DNA of 64,000 bases from Flavobacterium ustbae. Lineage in GTDB: Bacteria; Bacteroidota; Bacteroidia; Flavobacteriales; Flavobacteriaceae. Shown here piece by piece: positions 45,448 to 54,526 of the stretch. Made by a program: the position numbers and the translations under genes. Where the stretch lies: NCBI RefSeq assembly GCF_003946915.1, contig NZ_RPOC01000003.1, positions 186,001 to 250,000 of the forward strand. Reading direction: 5' to 3'. Every line of letters starts with the position of its first letter. The stretch's first letter is position 1. Under the pieces are notes generated by a model, which searched no databases, had not been told where the DNA came from, and saw only the letters and a list, made by a program, of their open reading frames with translations.

Positions 45448-47238
45448 TTAGAAGCAGTATGAATTTTCTGCAACTAATTTTTCTGCGATTTTTTCTCTTA
45501 ACGCTACCACATTTGGCAGGTTAGTGTATTTTGTGAAACGTTTAAGTCCCATTAACATCATACGTTGTTCGTCACCTTCAGAGAAAGAAGCGATTCCTTC
45601 TTTTCCTCTTAAGTTTACGATATCTACCGCTTTGTACAAGTATAATTTTGCCATAGCGATTTGCTCCTGAACTTTATCTTCACCTTGAGATTTTGCTAAT
45701 TTCTCAGTTCTCAAAATTGTACTTTCAGCCATGTAGATTTCGATTAAAATATCAGCAGCAGCCATTAATAACTGTTGGTGAGAATCTAAATCTGGCCCGT
45801 ATTTTTGAACAGCGCTTCCGGCAACCATTAAGAAAACTTTTTTCAGGTTAGCTACGATTACTTTTTCTTCTGCGAATAATTCAGAGAAATCAGGAGTATC
45901 AAAAGAAGGAATTCCCATTAATTCTTCCTGAACTTTCATTGCTGGCCCAAGTAAATCAACGTGTCCTTTCATCGCTTTTTTGATCAGCATCCCTACAGAA
46001 AGCATTCTGTTGATTTCGTTTGTCCCTTCGTAAATACGAGCGATACGAGCATCTCTCCAGGCACTTTCCATTGGAGTGTCTTCAGAGAATCCCATTCCAC
46101 CGAAAACTTGAATTCCTTCGTCAGAACAGTTTTGAACGTCCTCAGAAACTGCAACTTTCAAAATAGAACACTCGATAGCATATTCTTCAACACCTTTTAA
46201 TTCTGCTTCCTGGTGAGAAGTTCCTTCTGCTTCGCGGGCAGCAATCCTATCTTCGATATCTTTTGCAGCACGGTAAGAAGCACTTTCTCCTGCGTAAGCG
46301 CTAGTTGCCATTTCAGCCAATTTAGAACGGATAGCTCCAAAAGATGAAATAGAAGTATTGAACTGAATTCTTTCGTTAGCATATTTTACAGCGCCAGAAG
46401 TCACTCTACGTTGAGCATCTAAACAAGCTGCGGCCAATTTAATACGACCAACATTTAAAGCATTCATAGCGATTTTGAAACCGTTTCCTCTTTCAGATAA
46501 CATGTTTTCAACAGGAACTTTTGTTTCGTTAAAGAAAACCTGACGAGTAGAAGAAGCACGGATTCCTAATTTATGCTCTTCTTCATTCATAGAAATTCCG
46601 TTTGACGGATCGTTTTCAACGATGAAACCTGTGATGTTTTTATCATCTCCAATACGAGCAAAAACGATGAAAACGCTGCAGAAACCTGCATTCGAAATCC
46701 ACATTTTCTGACCTGTGATAGAGTAGTATTTTCCGTCTTCAGATAAAACTGCTTTCGTTTTTCCTGAGTTTGCATCAGATCCTGCACCTGGCTCAGTCAA
46801 GCAATAAGCGCCAAACCATTCTCCAGAAGCCAATTTCGGAACGTATTTTTTCTTTTGTTCTTCAGATCCGTAAAGTGTAATTGGCATAGTTCCAATTCCG
46901 GTGTGAGCTCCAAAAGCAGTAGAAAAAGATCCAGTTGCACCAGAAATGTAATCACAAACCAACATTGTAGAAACGAATCCCATTCCTAATCCACCGTATT
47001 CTTCCGGAACTGCAACTCCTAAAAGTCCCAATTCACCTGCTTTACGCATAGATGATTCTGTATACGCATAATCTTTTTTCTCAAAACGATCTTTATGCGC
47101 CCATAATTCTTTGTCAACGAACTCTTTTACAGAGTCACGCATCATTAACTGTTCTTCTGAGAAATCTTCTGGAGTAAAGATATCCTCGCATTTAGTTTCT
47201 TTTACTAGGAATTGACCTCCTCTTGTTTTGTCGCTCAT
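45448..47238 (-). CDS. Acyl-CoA dehydrogenase
   Basis: 596 residues, the long ACAD form. FAD-binding blocks AYCLTEPGAGSDANSGKT near 143 and GGMGFSEDTPMESAWRDARIAR near 386; catalytic Glu in YEGTNEINRM near 409. The extra C-terminal domain (about 450-590) is typical of the mitochondrial-VLCAD-like subgroup. It starts fatty-acid beta-oxidation by alpha,beta-dehydrogenation. It ends a minus-strand cluster with thiolase and FadN-like genes; a palindromic repeat lies in the gap before it. Confidence 0.9.
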   Translation of the reverse strand: MSDKTRGGQFLVKETKCEDIFTPEDFSEEQLMMRDSVKEFVDKELWAHKDRFEKKDYAYTESSMRKAGELGLLGVAVPEEYGGLGMGFVSTMLVCDYISGATGSFSTAFGAHTGIGTMPITLYGSEEQKKKYVPKLASGEWFGAYCLTEPGAGSDANSGKTKAVLSEDGKYYSITGQKMWISNAGFCSVFIVFARIGDDKNITGFIVENDPSNGISMNEEEHKLGIRASSTRQVFFNETKVPVENMLSERGNGFKIAMNALNVGRIKLAAACLDAQRRVTSGAVKYANERIQFNTSISSFGAIRSKLAEMATSAYAGESASYRAAKDIEDRIAAREAEGTSHQEAELKGVEEYAIECSILKVAVSEDVQNCSDEGIQVFGGMGFSEDTPMESAWRDARIARIYEGTNEINRMLSVGMLIKKAMKGHVDLLGPAMKVQEELMGIPSFDTPDFSELFAEEKVIVANLKKVFLMVAGSAVQKYGPDLDSHQQLLMAAADILIEIYMAESTILRTEKLAKSQGEDKVQEQIAMAKLYLYKAVDIVNLRGKEGIASFSEGDEQRMMLMGLKRFTKYTNLPNVVALREKIAEKLVAENSYCF

Positions 47239-47283
47239 GACTTATGTTTTTTTGTTTTTGTATAGTTTATTTATGATCTCAGT

Positions 47284-47387
47284 TTTGTCATTTCGACGAA
47301 GGAGAAATCGCACTAGAAATTCCGTATTGAAATTTGCTAACCTTTGTCGAGTCCCGCGTGCGATTTCTCCTTCGTCGAAATGACAAA
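47284..47387. repeat. Perfect 30-bp inverted-repeat element inside the beta-oxidation operon
   Basis: Left arm 47284-47313 (TTTGTCATTTCGACGAAGG...) and right arm 47358-47387 are exact reverse complements, with about 44 bp between. A related element with the same TTTGTCAT...GACGAAGGA start is at 59296-59400. The repeat fills the thiolase-ACAD gap; it could form a strong hairpin in the mRNA. Confidence 0.9.
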
Positions 47388-47405
47388 GAAGACGCATATT
47401 TCTTT

Positions 47406-48587
47406 TTATAATACCTCGTAAATCCCAGCAGAACCTTGTCCAGTTCCAACACACATACTTACGATTCCGTATTTGTTTCCACGACGTTTCATTTCATCAA
47501 ATAACTGAACTGAAAGTTTAGCACCCGTACATCCCAGAGGGTGACCTAATGAAATTGCGCCTCCGTTTACGTTTACGATATCAGGATTTAAACCTAACTC
47601 GCGAGTAACCGCTAAAGCCTGAGAAGCAAATGCTTCGTTTAGCTCAATTAATTCGATATCATTCAAAGTTAATCCAGCTTGTTTCAATGCTTTCGGAATT
47701 GCTTTTACCGGACCAATACCCATAATTCTAGGTTCAACTCCAGAAGAAGCAAAGTTTACTAATCTTGCGATTGGCTCAAGGTTTAATTCTTTTACCATTT
47801 CTTCGCTCATGATTAAAACGAAAGCTGCACCGTCGCTCATTTGAGAAGAGTTTCCAGCAGTTACACTTCCGTCAGCAGCAAAAACCGGTCTTAAACCTGC
47901 TAAAGCTTCTACAGAAGTTCCTGCTCTTGGTCCTTCGTCTTTATTTACTACGTATGATTTTGTTTCTTTTTTACCATTTTCGTTGATGAAAGTCTGCTCA
48001 ACCGTAATCGGAACGATTTGTTTGTCAAATTTTCCTTCTGCCTGTGCTTTCAACGCTTTCATGTGAGAATTGTAAGCAAACTCATCCTGATCTGCTCTCG
48101 AAACATTGTATTGTTTTGCCACCGCTTCGGCAGTTAAACCCATTCCCCAGTAATAATCTTCGTGACCTGCAGCCGCAACTTTATAATCCGGAGTTGGTTT
48201 GTAACCTCCCATCGGAATATAACTCATACTTTCTGCGCCACCAGCGATAATACAATCTGCCATTCCTGATTGGATTTTAGCCGTTGCCATTCCGATTGTT
48301 TCCAATCCAGAAGCGCAGTAACGGTTTACCGTAACTCCTGGAACGTCTTCAACTTTTAATCCCATAAGAGAGATTAAACGACCAACGTTAAGTCCTTGTT
48401 CTGCTTCTGGCATGGCGTTTCCAACCATAACGTCGTCGATGCGTTTTTTGTCAAAATCAGGTAGTTCATTCATCATAAACTGAATGGTTTCTGCAGCCAA
48501 TTCATCAGGACGTTTAAATCTAAAAACTCCTTTTGGTGCTTTTCCTACCGCTGTACGGTAAGCTTTAACTATATATGCTGTTTTCAT
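47406..48587 (-). CDS. fadA: Acetyl-CoA C-acyltransferase (thiolase)
   Basis: 393 residues. Nucleophile Cys in NRYCASGLETIGMA (near 90), His in NGGAISLGHPLGCTGA (near 350) and second Cys in MCVGTGQG (near 380). Cleaves 3-ketoacyl-CoA to acetyl-CoA. Same direction as the FadN-like fusion upstream and ACAD downstream. Confidence 0.93.
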   Translation of the reverse strand: MKTAYIVKAYRTAVGKAPKGVFRFKRPDELAAETIQFMMNELPDFDKKRIDDVMVGNAMPEAEQGLNVGRLISLMGLKVEDVPGVTVNRYCASGLETIGMATAKIQSGMADCIIAGGAESMSYIPMGGYKPTPDYKVAAAGHEDYYWGMGLTAEAVAKQYNVSRADQDEFAYNSHMKALKAQAEGKFDKQIVPITVEQTFINENGKKETKSYVVNKDEGPRAGTSVEALAGLRPVFAADGSVTAGNSSQMSDGAAFVLIMSEEMVKELNLEPIARLVNFASSGVEPRIMGIGPVKAIPKALKQAGLTLNDIELIELNEAFASQALAVTRELGLNPDIVNVNGGAISLGHPLGCTGAKLSVQLFDEMKRRGNKYGIVSMCVGTGQGSAGIYEVL

Positions 48588-48609
48588 AAATGATTGTATT
48601 AAGATTGGA

Positions 48610-49017
48610 GAATTAAGTATTAAGATTTTCCAATTGTTTTGTTGATTTTATCTTTTAATGATCGTTGAAAAGAAAAATTCATATTTGAAACCTCTACTAA
48701 TTGATTAATAGTTGGCTGAATTAAATCTTCACTAACAAGTTTAAGTCTTTTTGCAAGTATTAATTGTGTTATTAATTCGAATGTTGAGCCATTTGCAATT
48801 CCTAAAAAGTGCATAAATTCTTTATCAGAATTTCTACCAGAACCTTCAGCAATATTTGAAGGAATAGAAACAGCACATTTTTTAATTTGATGAATTAAAT
48901 TGAATTTTTCATCATTTGGCAGCAATGCAGAGATTTCATAAACATGAACTGCAATATCCATTGCTTTTTGCCAAATCTTTAATTTTTCAAACTGATGCAT
49001 TTCTTAATACTTAATTC
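48610..49017. mobile_element. Possible small cassette carrying a four-helix-bundle gene
   Basis: GAATTAAGTATTAAGA (48610-48625) and TCTTAATACTTAATTC (49002-49017) are perfect 16-bp inverted repeats bracketing exactly one gene (48620-49000), with the gene's stop codon inside the left repeat. The bracketed unit of 408 bp sits between two genes of a beta-oxidation operon. No transposase is present, so movement would need help. Interpretation is inference; the repeats themselves are seen. Confidence 0.55.
48620..49000 (-). CDS. Four-helix-bundle protein (23S rRNA intervening-sequence protein/Avd-like)
   Basis: 126 residues, four amphipathic helices. Family marks: FEKLKIWQKAMDIAVHVYEI at the N-terminus, then QIKKCAVSIPSNIAEGSGR and the FMHFLGIANGSTFELITQL segment. 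These proteins occur in rRNA intervening sequences, in diversity-generating retroelements (Avd) and as solitary genes. They bind nucleic acid in the Avd case; other roles are unclear. The gene is flanked by 16-bp inverted repeats and interrupts an operon. Confidence 0.85.
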   Translation of the reverse strand: MHQFEKLKIWQKAMDIAVHVYEISALLPNDEKFNLIHQIKKCAVSIPSNIAEGSGRNSDKEFMHFLGIANGSTFELITQLILAKRLKLVSEDLIQPTINQLVEVSNMNFSFQRSLKDKINKTIGKS

Positions 49018-49030
49018 TTATTACTTGATA

Positions 49031-51421
49031 CTAGTTTCTCAAAGGTTTTCCTTTAGTTAACATATATTGAATACGCTCAAGAGTTTTTCTTTCTGTACAA
49101 AGAGATAGGAAAGCTTCTCTTTCAATATCCAATAAATATTGTTCAGAAACTAAAGTCGCTTCAGATAAATCACCTCCAGCCATTACATAAGCCAGTTTGT
49201 TTGCGATTTTCTTATCGTGTTCAGAGATGTATTTTCCCGCTTCCATTTGATCCGTTCCAACCAAGAACATACCTAAAGCTTGTTTACCAAGAACTTTAAT
49301 GTCTGTTCTTCTGATTGGTTGAGTATAACCAGCTTCAGCCATTAACAAGGCATGTTTTTTAGCTTCTGCAATCTGACGATCTTTGTTTACTACGATAATA
49401 TCTTTTCCGTGTTGAAGAAGTCCAGTATCAAAAGCTTCATAACCAGAAGTCGAAACTTTAGCCATTGCGATGGTTAAGAAATACTCCTGAAGAACATTCA
49501 GTTCCACATCGTTTTTACGGAATAAGTCTGAAGCTCTTAAAGTCAATTCTTTAGAACCACCACCACCTGGAATCACGCCAACTCCAAATTCAACTAATCC
49601 CATATAGGTTTCTGCTGCAGCAACCACTTTATCAGCATGTAAGCTCATTTCGCATCCACCGCCAAAAGTCATTCCGTGAGGCGCAACAATTACTGGAATT
49701 GAAGAGTAACGAACGCGCATCATCGTGTCCTGGAACAATTTGATTGCCATATTCAATTCGTCATATTCCTGTTCCACTGCCATCATGAAAATCATTCCGA
49801 TATTAGCTCCAACAGAGAAATTCGCTGCTTGGTTTCCAATAACTAAACCTTGGTGTTCTTTTTCAGCCAATTCAATAGCTTTATTAATAGCAGAAAGTAC
49901 ATCACCGCCAATGGTATTCATTTTAGATTGGAATTCTAAGTTTAAAATTCCATCTCCTAAATCCTGAATGATTGCACCGGAATTACTCCAAACTTTTTTG
50001 CTTTCGCGAATGTTGTTCAGAATAATAAATGAATCTTGTCCAGGAACTTTAGTTTGTGATTTTGTTGGAATATTGTAGAAATACGTAGCGCCTTCTTTAA
50101 CCGTATAGAAACTGTCACTTCCAGCAGCTAACATTTCATTAACCCATGCAGCAGGCTCTAAACCTTCCGCTTTCATGATTTCGATTCCTTTGGCAACACC
50201 GATAGCATCCCAGATTTCGAATGGACCATTTTCCCATCCAAAACCAGCTTTCATGGCATCGTCAATTTTGTATAATTCGTCTGAGATCTCAGGAATTCTG
50301 TTTGAAACATAAGCAAACATTCCAGCGAAACTTTTTCTGTAGAATTCTCCCGCTTTGTCTGTCCCTTTTACTAAAACTTTAAAACGATTAATTGGCTTGT
50401 CGATAGTTTTAGTTAATTCAAGCGTTGCAAAATTGGCTTTTTTTGCAGCGCGGTATTCTAATGTATCTAAGTCTAAAGAAAGAATATCTTTATCTACTTT
50501 TTTATAAAATCCCTGACCAGTTTTAGAACCCAACCAGTTGTTTTCCATCATTTTGTTAATGAAATCCGGAAGTTTGAATAATTCGTGTTGTTCGTCGTTT
50601 GGACAGTTTTCGTAAATACCGTTGGCAACGTGTACCAAAGTATCCAATCCAACAACGTCAACCGTACGGAAAGTAGCCGATTTTGGACGACCAATTACCG
50701 GACCAGTCAATTTATCAACTTCTTCAATCGTTAATCCCATTTCTTTTACCAAGTGGAATAAACTCTGAATTCCGTAAATACCAATTCTGTTTCCAATAAA
50801 TGCCGGAGTATCTTTAGCAACAACCGAAGTTTTTCCTAAGAATTTAGATCCGTAATCGGTTAAGAAATCCAGAACTTCTTTTGAAGTTTTTGGTCCTGGA
50901 ATAATTTCAAATAATTTTAAGTAACGCGCAGGGTTAAAAAAGTGTGTTCCGCAGAAGTGTTGTTGGAAATCTTCGCTTCTTCCTTCGCTCATAAAGTGAA
51001 TTGGAATACCAGAAGTATTTGAAGTAACTAAAGTTCCCGGTTTGCGGAATTTGTCGATTTGTTCGAAAACTAATTTCTTAACGTCCAAACGTTCTACTAC
51101 AACCTCAATGATCCAATCCACATTAGCAATTTTTGCCATATCGTCTGTTGTATTTCCAGTCGTGATTCGGTTTGCAAATTTCTGACTGTAAATAGGAGAG
51201 GGTTTCGATTTTAATGAGTTCGCCAAATGGTCATTTACCAAACGGTTGCGAACGGCTTTGCTTTCAAGCGTTAATCCTTTTTTAGCTTCAGCTTCTGTCA
51301 ACTCGCGAGGTACGATGTCAAGCAGTAAAACTTCAACACCAATATTGGCAAAATGACAAGCTATACCTGAACCCATGATTCCGGATCCAATTACAGCAAC
51401 TTTTTTAATTGTGCGTTTCAT
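49031..51421 (-). CDS. fadN: 3-hydroxyacyl-CoA dehydrogenase/enoyl-CoA hydratase fusion (FadN-like)
   Basis: 796 residues. N-terminal NAD-binding 3-hydroxyacyl-CoA dehydrogenase with AVIGSGIMGSGIACHFANIG near residue 9 and SNTSGIPI near 134, second dehydrogenase unit at about 290-400, then an enoyl-CoA hydratase domain from about 470 with FGGGCEMSLHADKV near 590 and EFGVGVIPGGGGSKEL near 613. This is the FadN order (dehydrogenase first), opposite to E. coli FadB. Start of the beta-oxidation block; the MarR gene upstream probably regulates it. Confidence 0.9.
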   Translation of the reverse strand: MKRTIKKVAVIGSGIMGSGIACHFANIGVEVLLLDIVPRELTEAEAKKGLTLESKAVRNRLVNDHLANSLKSKPSPIYSQKFANRITTGNTTDDMAKIANVDWIIEVVVERLDVKKLVFEQIDKFRKPGTLVTSNTSGIPIHFMSEGRSEDFQQHFCGTHFFNPARYLKLFEIIPGPKTSKEVLDFLTDYGSKFLGKTSVVAKDTPAFIGNRIGIYGIQSLFHLVKEMGLTIEEVDKLTGPVIGRPKSATFRTVDVVGLDTLVHVANGIYENCPNDEQHELFKLPDFINKMMENNWLGSKTGQGFYKKVDKDILSLDLDTLEYRAAKKANFATLELTKTIDKPINRFKVLVKGTDKAGEFYRKSFAGMFAYVSNRIPEISDELYKIDDAMKAGFGWENGPFEIWDAIGVAKGIEIMKAEGLEPAAWVNEMLAAGSDSFYTVKEGATYFYNIPTKSQTKVPGQDSFIILNNIRESKKVWSNSGAIIQDLGDGILNLEFQSKMNTIGGDVLSAINKAIELAEKEHQGLVIGNQAANFSVGANIGMIFMMAVEQEYDELNMAIKLFQDTMMRVRYSSIPVIVAPHGMTFGGGCEMSLHADKVVAAAETYMGLVEFGVGVIPGGGGSKELTLRASDLFRKNDVELNVLQEYFLTIAMAKVSTSGYEAFDTGLLQHGKDIIVVNKDRQIAEAKKHALLMAEAGYTQPIRRTDIKVLGKQALGMFLVGTDQMEAGKYISEHDKKIANKLAYVMAGGDLSEATLVSEQYLLDIEREAFLSLCTERKTLERIQYMLTKGKPLRN

Positions 51422-51559
51422 ATTTGTTGATTTTGTTTTTTGTATGTCAAATATGTTATCGCTTTTTTATTTTGTATTTGTTTACACAAATTTTTTATTG
51501 TGAGCGATTTCATAATTTGTTACTTGTTTGTTTTTGTTAGAAAAAGAATAATTTTTAGA

Positions 51560-52018
51560 TTATTCCTTTTCAATATTTTCAGTTTGATTAAATATGTTTT
51601 TATCGTGAATCAATTCATTAATGATTTCAGAAACCTCAATAAAATGATTTAACTTTTCGTCTGATACGTGTTTTCTAACCGTCTCGTTAAACTTCAAAAC
51701 CGTATTTTTAGACAGCTCTCTTTTTTCTTTTCCAAATTCAGTCAGATAGATCAAAACGCCTCTTCCGTCGCTTGGATTTTTTTTGCGAACAATCAAACCT
51801 TTGTCTTCCATCGATTTTAATGTTCTGGTCAGGCTTGTGGCTTCCATTCCCATTCGTGGTCCCAAAGCCGTTGATGGAGTTCCTTCTTCCTTATCAATAC
51901 TTAACAGAGCAAATCCGGTTGCCATTGTAGCATCGTATTTTGCAGCCTCTTCATTATACATTCTTGAAACAGCCTGCCATGTTGCTCTCAAAATATAATC
52001 TATCGTTTTGTCTTTCAT
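51560..52018 (-). CDS. MarR-family transcriptional regulator
   Basis: 152 residues. Winged helix with GMEATSLTRTLKSMEDKGLI (near 75-95) as recognition helix and NPSDGRGVLIYLTEFG as the wing. MarR proteins usually repress and respond to small ligands. It directly precedes the FadN-like gene (138-bp gap), so control of fatty-acid oxidation by acyl-CoA is a sensible guess. Promoters not resolved. Confidence 0.88.
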   Translation of the reverse strand: MKDKTIDYILRATWQAVSRMYNEEAAKYDATMATGFALLSIDKEEGTPSTALGPRMGMEATSLTRTLKSMEDKGLIVRKKNPSDGRGVLIYLTEFGKEKRELSKNTVLKFNETVRKHVSDEKLNHFIEVSEIINELIHDKNIFNQTENIEKE

Positions 52019-52135
52019 AGGTAACTATATCGATTTCAAATATAATCAAAAAATACTATGCATGCATATTATTTTTTCATAAATTTTTGGTTAGTTAAAA
52101 AATCCCTTTGATTTAGAGGGGTTTGTGGTTTATTT

Positions 52136-52297
52136 ATTTTGAAATATAGTGAAAATTTAAATTCCAATAGAAAAAAATCCAAATTCCAATCTGCTACCTT
52201 TAAATAACATGATATTGAAATTTGGAATTACGTTATTTGAATTTATTTAAAAGTTTCAGAATTGGAATTTGGAATTTCAGAATTGGAATTTAATCCC
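52136..52297. repeat. Dispersed ATTCCAA element, degenerate copy 3
   Basis: AATTCCAAT, CCAAATTCCAAT, then GAAATTTGGAATT and two TTGGAATTTGGAATTT-type arms. The internal hairpins of copies 1 and 2 are missing. It overlaps the 3' end of the WYL regulator gene and supplies its last residues (NSNSEIPNSNSETFK). Confidence 0.65.
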
Positions 52298-53307
52298 GCT
52301 TCATATCTCGAAATTGCACTTTGAAGAATCTTTCTCATACGATTTCGTAAATACTCTGGACGTAAAATTTCAATCGAATCTCCAAAACCTAATAACAATC
52401 TTTCCATTTCGTAATTAGGAAGTAGAAAAACGTGTACAATAATACTTTTATCCTCATTTTCTTTAATTAATCGCTGTGAAGAATGTAATGGTTTCGTGAG
52501 TACATAAGGAGCGTTCGCAGCATCAATCCAAAGTTCGATGCGTCTGGGCTGTAAACCAGAATTTACAGTTACACCTATAACATCTTTATAATAAATATCA
52601 GCATCAAAATTTTCTTCTATATAAGGAAGGTTAAAATCATAATCTATAGAAACGATTCTGTCCAAAGCCAAATTGGTAATCGGTTGAGATGCTTTTTTCT
52701 TTCCAACTAAAAACCAGCGGTTGTTGAATTCCTTTAATATAAAAGGATGAAAATGAAATTTTGTTTCTTCTCTAGATTTAAAAGATTTATAAGTAATAAT
52801 CAGAACCATTTTTTTGATAATCGCCTGATAAATTTCGTCCAGATAATGAAGTCCTTTTAGATTTTCATTTTTATCCAGATAGATAACAGGTTTGGTATGC
52901 GATTTCTCCGAATAGATTTTATCCTCCAAACGCTGTAAAATGTCTGATACATCGCTAAATAAAGAAAAATCTTTAAACTGTTTCAGCATCGAAACCGTTT
53001 CAGTCAAAACATTCATATCGGTTTCCGTCAGCGGAATATCGGTTATTGAAAAATCTTCATCATCATATTTATAATACTTTTTATCGTAAACCACGATTGG
53101 CGCATTGTAACCGAGTTTTTCACTGCGCATCATCTGAATATCCATCTGAATGGTTCGTTTGCTAATCGGAATCTGCCTTCCTTCATATTCTTCTAAAGCC
53201 TGAGAACAGCATTCGATTAAATCTTCTAATGTCCATTGTCTGTATTTATTCTGGAGGCATTTGTCGATGGTTTTGTAGCGGATTAAGGCGTTTTTGTTTT
53301 GTGACAT
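52243..53307 (-). CDS. WYL-domain transcriptional regulator
   Basis: 354 residues from the ATG at 53307; the longer frame from 53343 reads into a CAAAGGCGC repeat and is rejected. N-terminal helix-turn-helix (about 15-75, with SKRTIQMDIQMMR) and central WYL domain (about 155-250, with VLIITYKSF and NRWFLVGKKKASQP, then LALDRIVSI), followed by a WCX-type extension. WYL proteins bind nucleotides or single-stranded nucleic acid and switch DNA binding. Being near rtcB and the tRNA-like RNA, it may report RNA or DNA damage; that is inference. The last 15 residues come from a repeat. Confidence 0.85.
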   Translation of the reverse strand: MSQNKNALIRYKTIDKCLQNKYRQWTLEDLIECCSQALEEYEGRQIPISKRTIQMDIQMMRSEKLGYNAPIVVYDKKYYKYDDEDFSITDIPLTETDMNVLTETVSMLKQFKDFSLFSDVSDILQRLEDKIYSEKSHTKPVIYLDKNENLKGLHYLDEIYQAIIKKMVLIITYKSFKSREETKFHFHPFILKEFNNRWFLVGKKKASQPITNLALDRIVSIDYDFNLPYIEENFDADIYYKDVIGVTVNSGLQPRRIELWIDAANAPYVLTKPLHSSQRLIKENEDKSIIVHVFLLPNYEMERLLLGFGDSIEILRPEYLRNRMRKILQSAISRYEAGLNSNSEIPNSNSETFK

Positions 53308-53320
53308 GTTTTTTTTGTTT

Positions 53321-53482
53321 GCCACAAAGGCGCTAAGGCGCAAAGTTTTTTTAAAATTTGTTTTCCCGCAGATTTTGCAGATTAAGCAGATAATCTTGAT
53401 TCTTTATTTTTAAAATAATCGGCTCAATCTGCAAAATCTGCGGGAGACAAAAAAACTTTGCGCCTTAGCGACTTTGCGCGAT
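53321..53482. repeat. Palindromic CGCAAAG/GCAGAT repeat, copy 2
   Basis: Left arm CACAAAGGCGCTAAGGCGCAAAG (quoted in part: GGCGCTAAGGCGCAAAG) and CCCGCAGATTTTGCAGATT; right arm AATCTGCAAAATCTGCGGG then CTTTGCGCCTTAGCG. Near-perfect long palindrome between the WYL and HD genes. Confidence 0.8.
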
Positions 53483-54105
53483 TATTTTTTACTTTCTAAA
53501 TAGCTTATTTCTTTTTCAATATTTCTTCTCGCTTTCTCTTCATATAAACTTCTAAATTCCTCCGTTTGAAAAATAAAATCGTATTCAAGAAAATGTTTCA
53601 AAGCTTTTGCGCGTCCAGGTTTGTATAGAAAATCAGGATAAATGCGATATTCTTTCCTGATTTGTTCAAAATAAGTTTTATACTCTTCCCAGTCTTTGGC
53701 GAGAATTTTCAAATCAAAGTCAATTAACCAATTAATGTCATCGTTTGTGTTATGCGTGTGATTTTGTGTAGCACAAATAGCATCAAAAACTAATTGTTTA
53801 TTAAGGTCGCTTTTTTCACCCAACACTAACAAAGCATATTCAGCACTTTTGAGTTCGTTATCTTTTTTCGAAGCCGAATACACAAAATCATGATAAAAAA
53901 TAGAAAATAATATTTCGTTCGGATTTTGAAGTTTATCAGAATAGATTTCAAAACTGGCAATCATTTCCTCTAGATGCTTCAGATTATGATAATGTCTTGA
54001 TTTTTTGGAATATGCCTTTTCTAAGTCCAACCAATTCTGCTGAATTTCATTTTCTGAAAAGCCAATAACGGAAAGTAGTTCGGAATAGATTTTATTTAAA
54101 TTCAT
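53482..54105 (-). CDS. HD-domain phosphohydrolase-like protein
   Basis: 207 residues, helical. His in SRHYHNLKHLEEMI (near 38), the HD pair in FSIFYHDFVYSASKKDNE (near 70) and an Asp in NDDINWLIDFDLKILA (near 125) match the predicted metal-dependent HD superfamily group (related to DUF in NMDAR2C-like annotations). Substrate unknown. It faces away from the RNA locus and its stop abuts a palindromic repeat; relation to rtcB is not proven. Confidence 0.78.
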   Translation of the reverse strand: MNLNKIYSELLSVIGFSENEIQQNWLDLEKAYSKKSRHYHNLKHLEEMIASFEIYSDKLQNPNEILFSIFYHDFVYSASKKDNELKSAEYALLVLGEKSDLNKQLVFDAICATQNHTHNTNDDINWLIDFDLKILAKDWEEYKTYFEQIRKEYRIYPDFLYKPGRAKALKHFLEYDFIFQTEEFRSLYEEKARRNIEKEISYLESKK

Positions 54106-54164
54106 ACTGTCTTTTTATTTAAATCGAATGAGAAGCTCTGGAAGAGCGTAATATTTATAGCCAA

Positions 54165-54262
54165 TTTTTCGCGACAGGATTAAAAGCTCCAGCGGAGTGA
54201 CATTTCCGTTTTTATATTTTAAAATAAATATTTCACCCCGCTGGGGCTCTTTCTGTTACATT
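54165..54262. repeat. GCTCCAGCGGAG / CCCCGCTGGGGCTC inverted repeat
   Basis: GCTCCAGCGGAGTGACA and CACCCCGCTGGGGCTC are near reverse complements around an AT-rich loop. Part of the 774-bp gap between the HD gene and the RING/TerD gene. The rest of the gap, to 54350, holds a GTCCCTCTGGGAC palindrome (54286-54298) and AT-rich sequence. Confidence 0.65.
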
Positions 54263-54350
54263 ATAAAAAAAACTATAGATATGCCGTCCCTCTGGGACTT
54301 ATCCGCTTTTGATATCAATTGTTTTTACTCAAATTTAAAATTCTTTTTTT

Positions 54351-54373
54351 ACTGCGCAAAATAATTGCGTAGT
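54351..54373. promoter_or_regulatory. Dyad site A upstream of the RNA/RING-TerD unit
   Basis: ACTGCGCA-N7-TGCGTAGT, an 8-bp inverted repeat with one G-T mismatch. It is followed at once by TAGTTTTG, which fits the -7 consensus TAnnTTTG, so the dyad would occupy the -33 region of an activator-type promoter. Confidence 0.6.
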
Positions 54374-54440
54374 AGTTTTGAAATCTTTGCTCAAGAAATA
54401 AAAACAAACAGTATTTCTTAAAAATGAAAAACAAAATTTA

Positions 54441-54463
54441 ACTGCGCAAAATAACTGCGCAGT
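54441..54463. promoter_or_regulatory. Dyad site B upstream of the RNA/RING-TerD unit
   Basis: ACTGCGCA-N7-TGCGCAGT, a perfect 8-bp dyad, again followed by TAGTTTTG (54463-54470). Sites A and B are part of a longer direct repeat (54351-54408 and 54441-54498) sharing GTAGTTTTG-AAT and TCAAGAAATAAAA. A related degenerate site lies upstream of rtcB. Confidence 0.7.
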
Positions 54464-54526
54464 AGTTTTGGAATATTTGTTCAAGAAATAAAACAAACGT
54501 TCATAGAAAAAAAAATTAAATAAAGC

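Noticed and set aside
47242..47454. Open frame of 70 residues between thiolase and ACAD
   Set aside because: Runs through the 30-bp inverted repeat and overlaps the thiolase gene; an artefact of the palindrome.
54424..54441. Five-residue leader peptide (MKNKI) between dyad sites A and B
   Set aside because: Too short to judge, no evidence of translation, and probably a by-product of the duplication of the dyad region.
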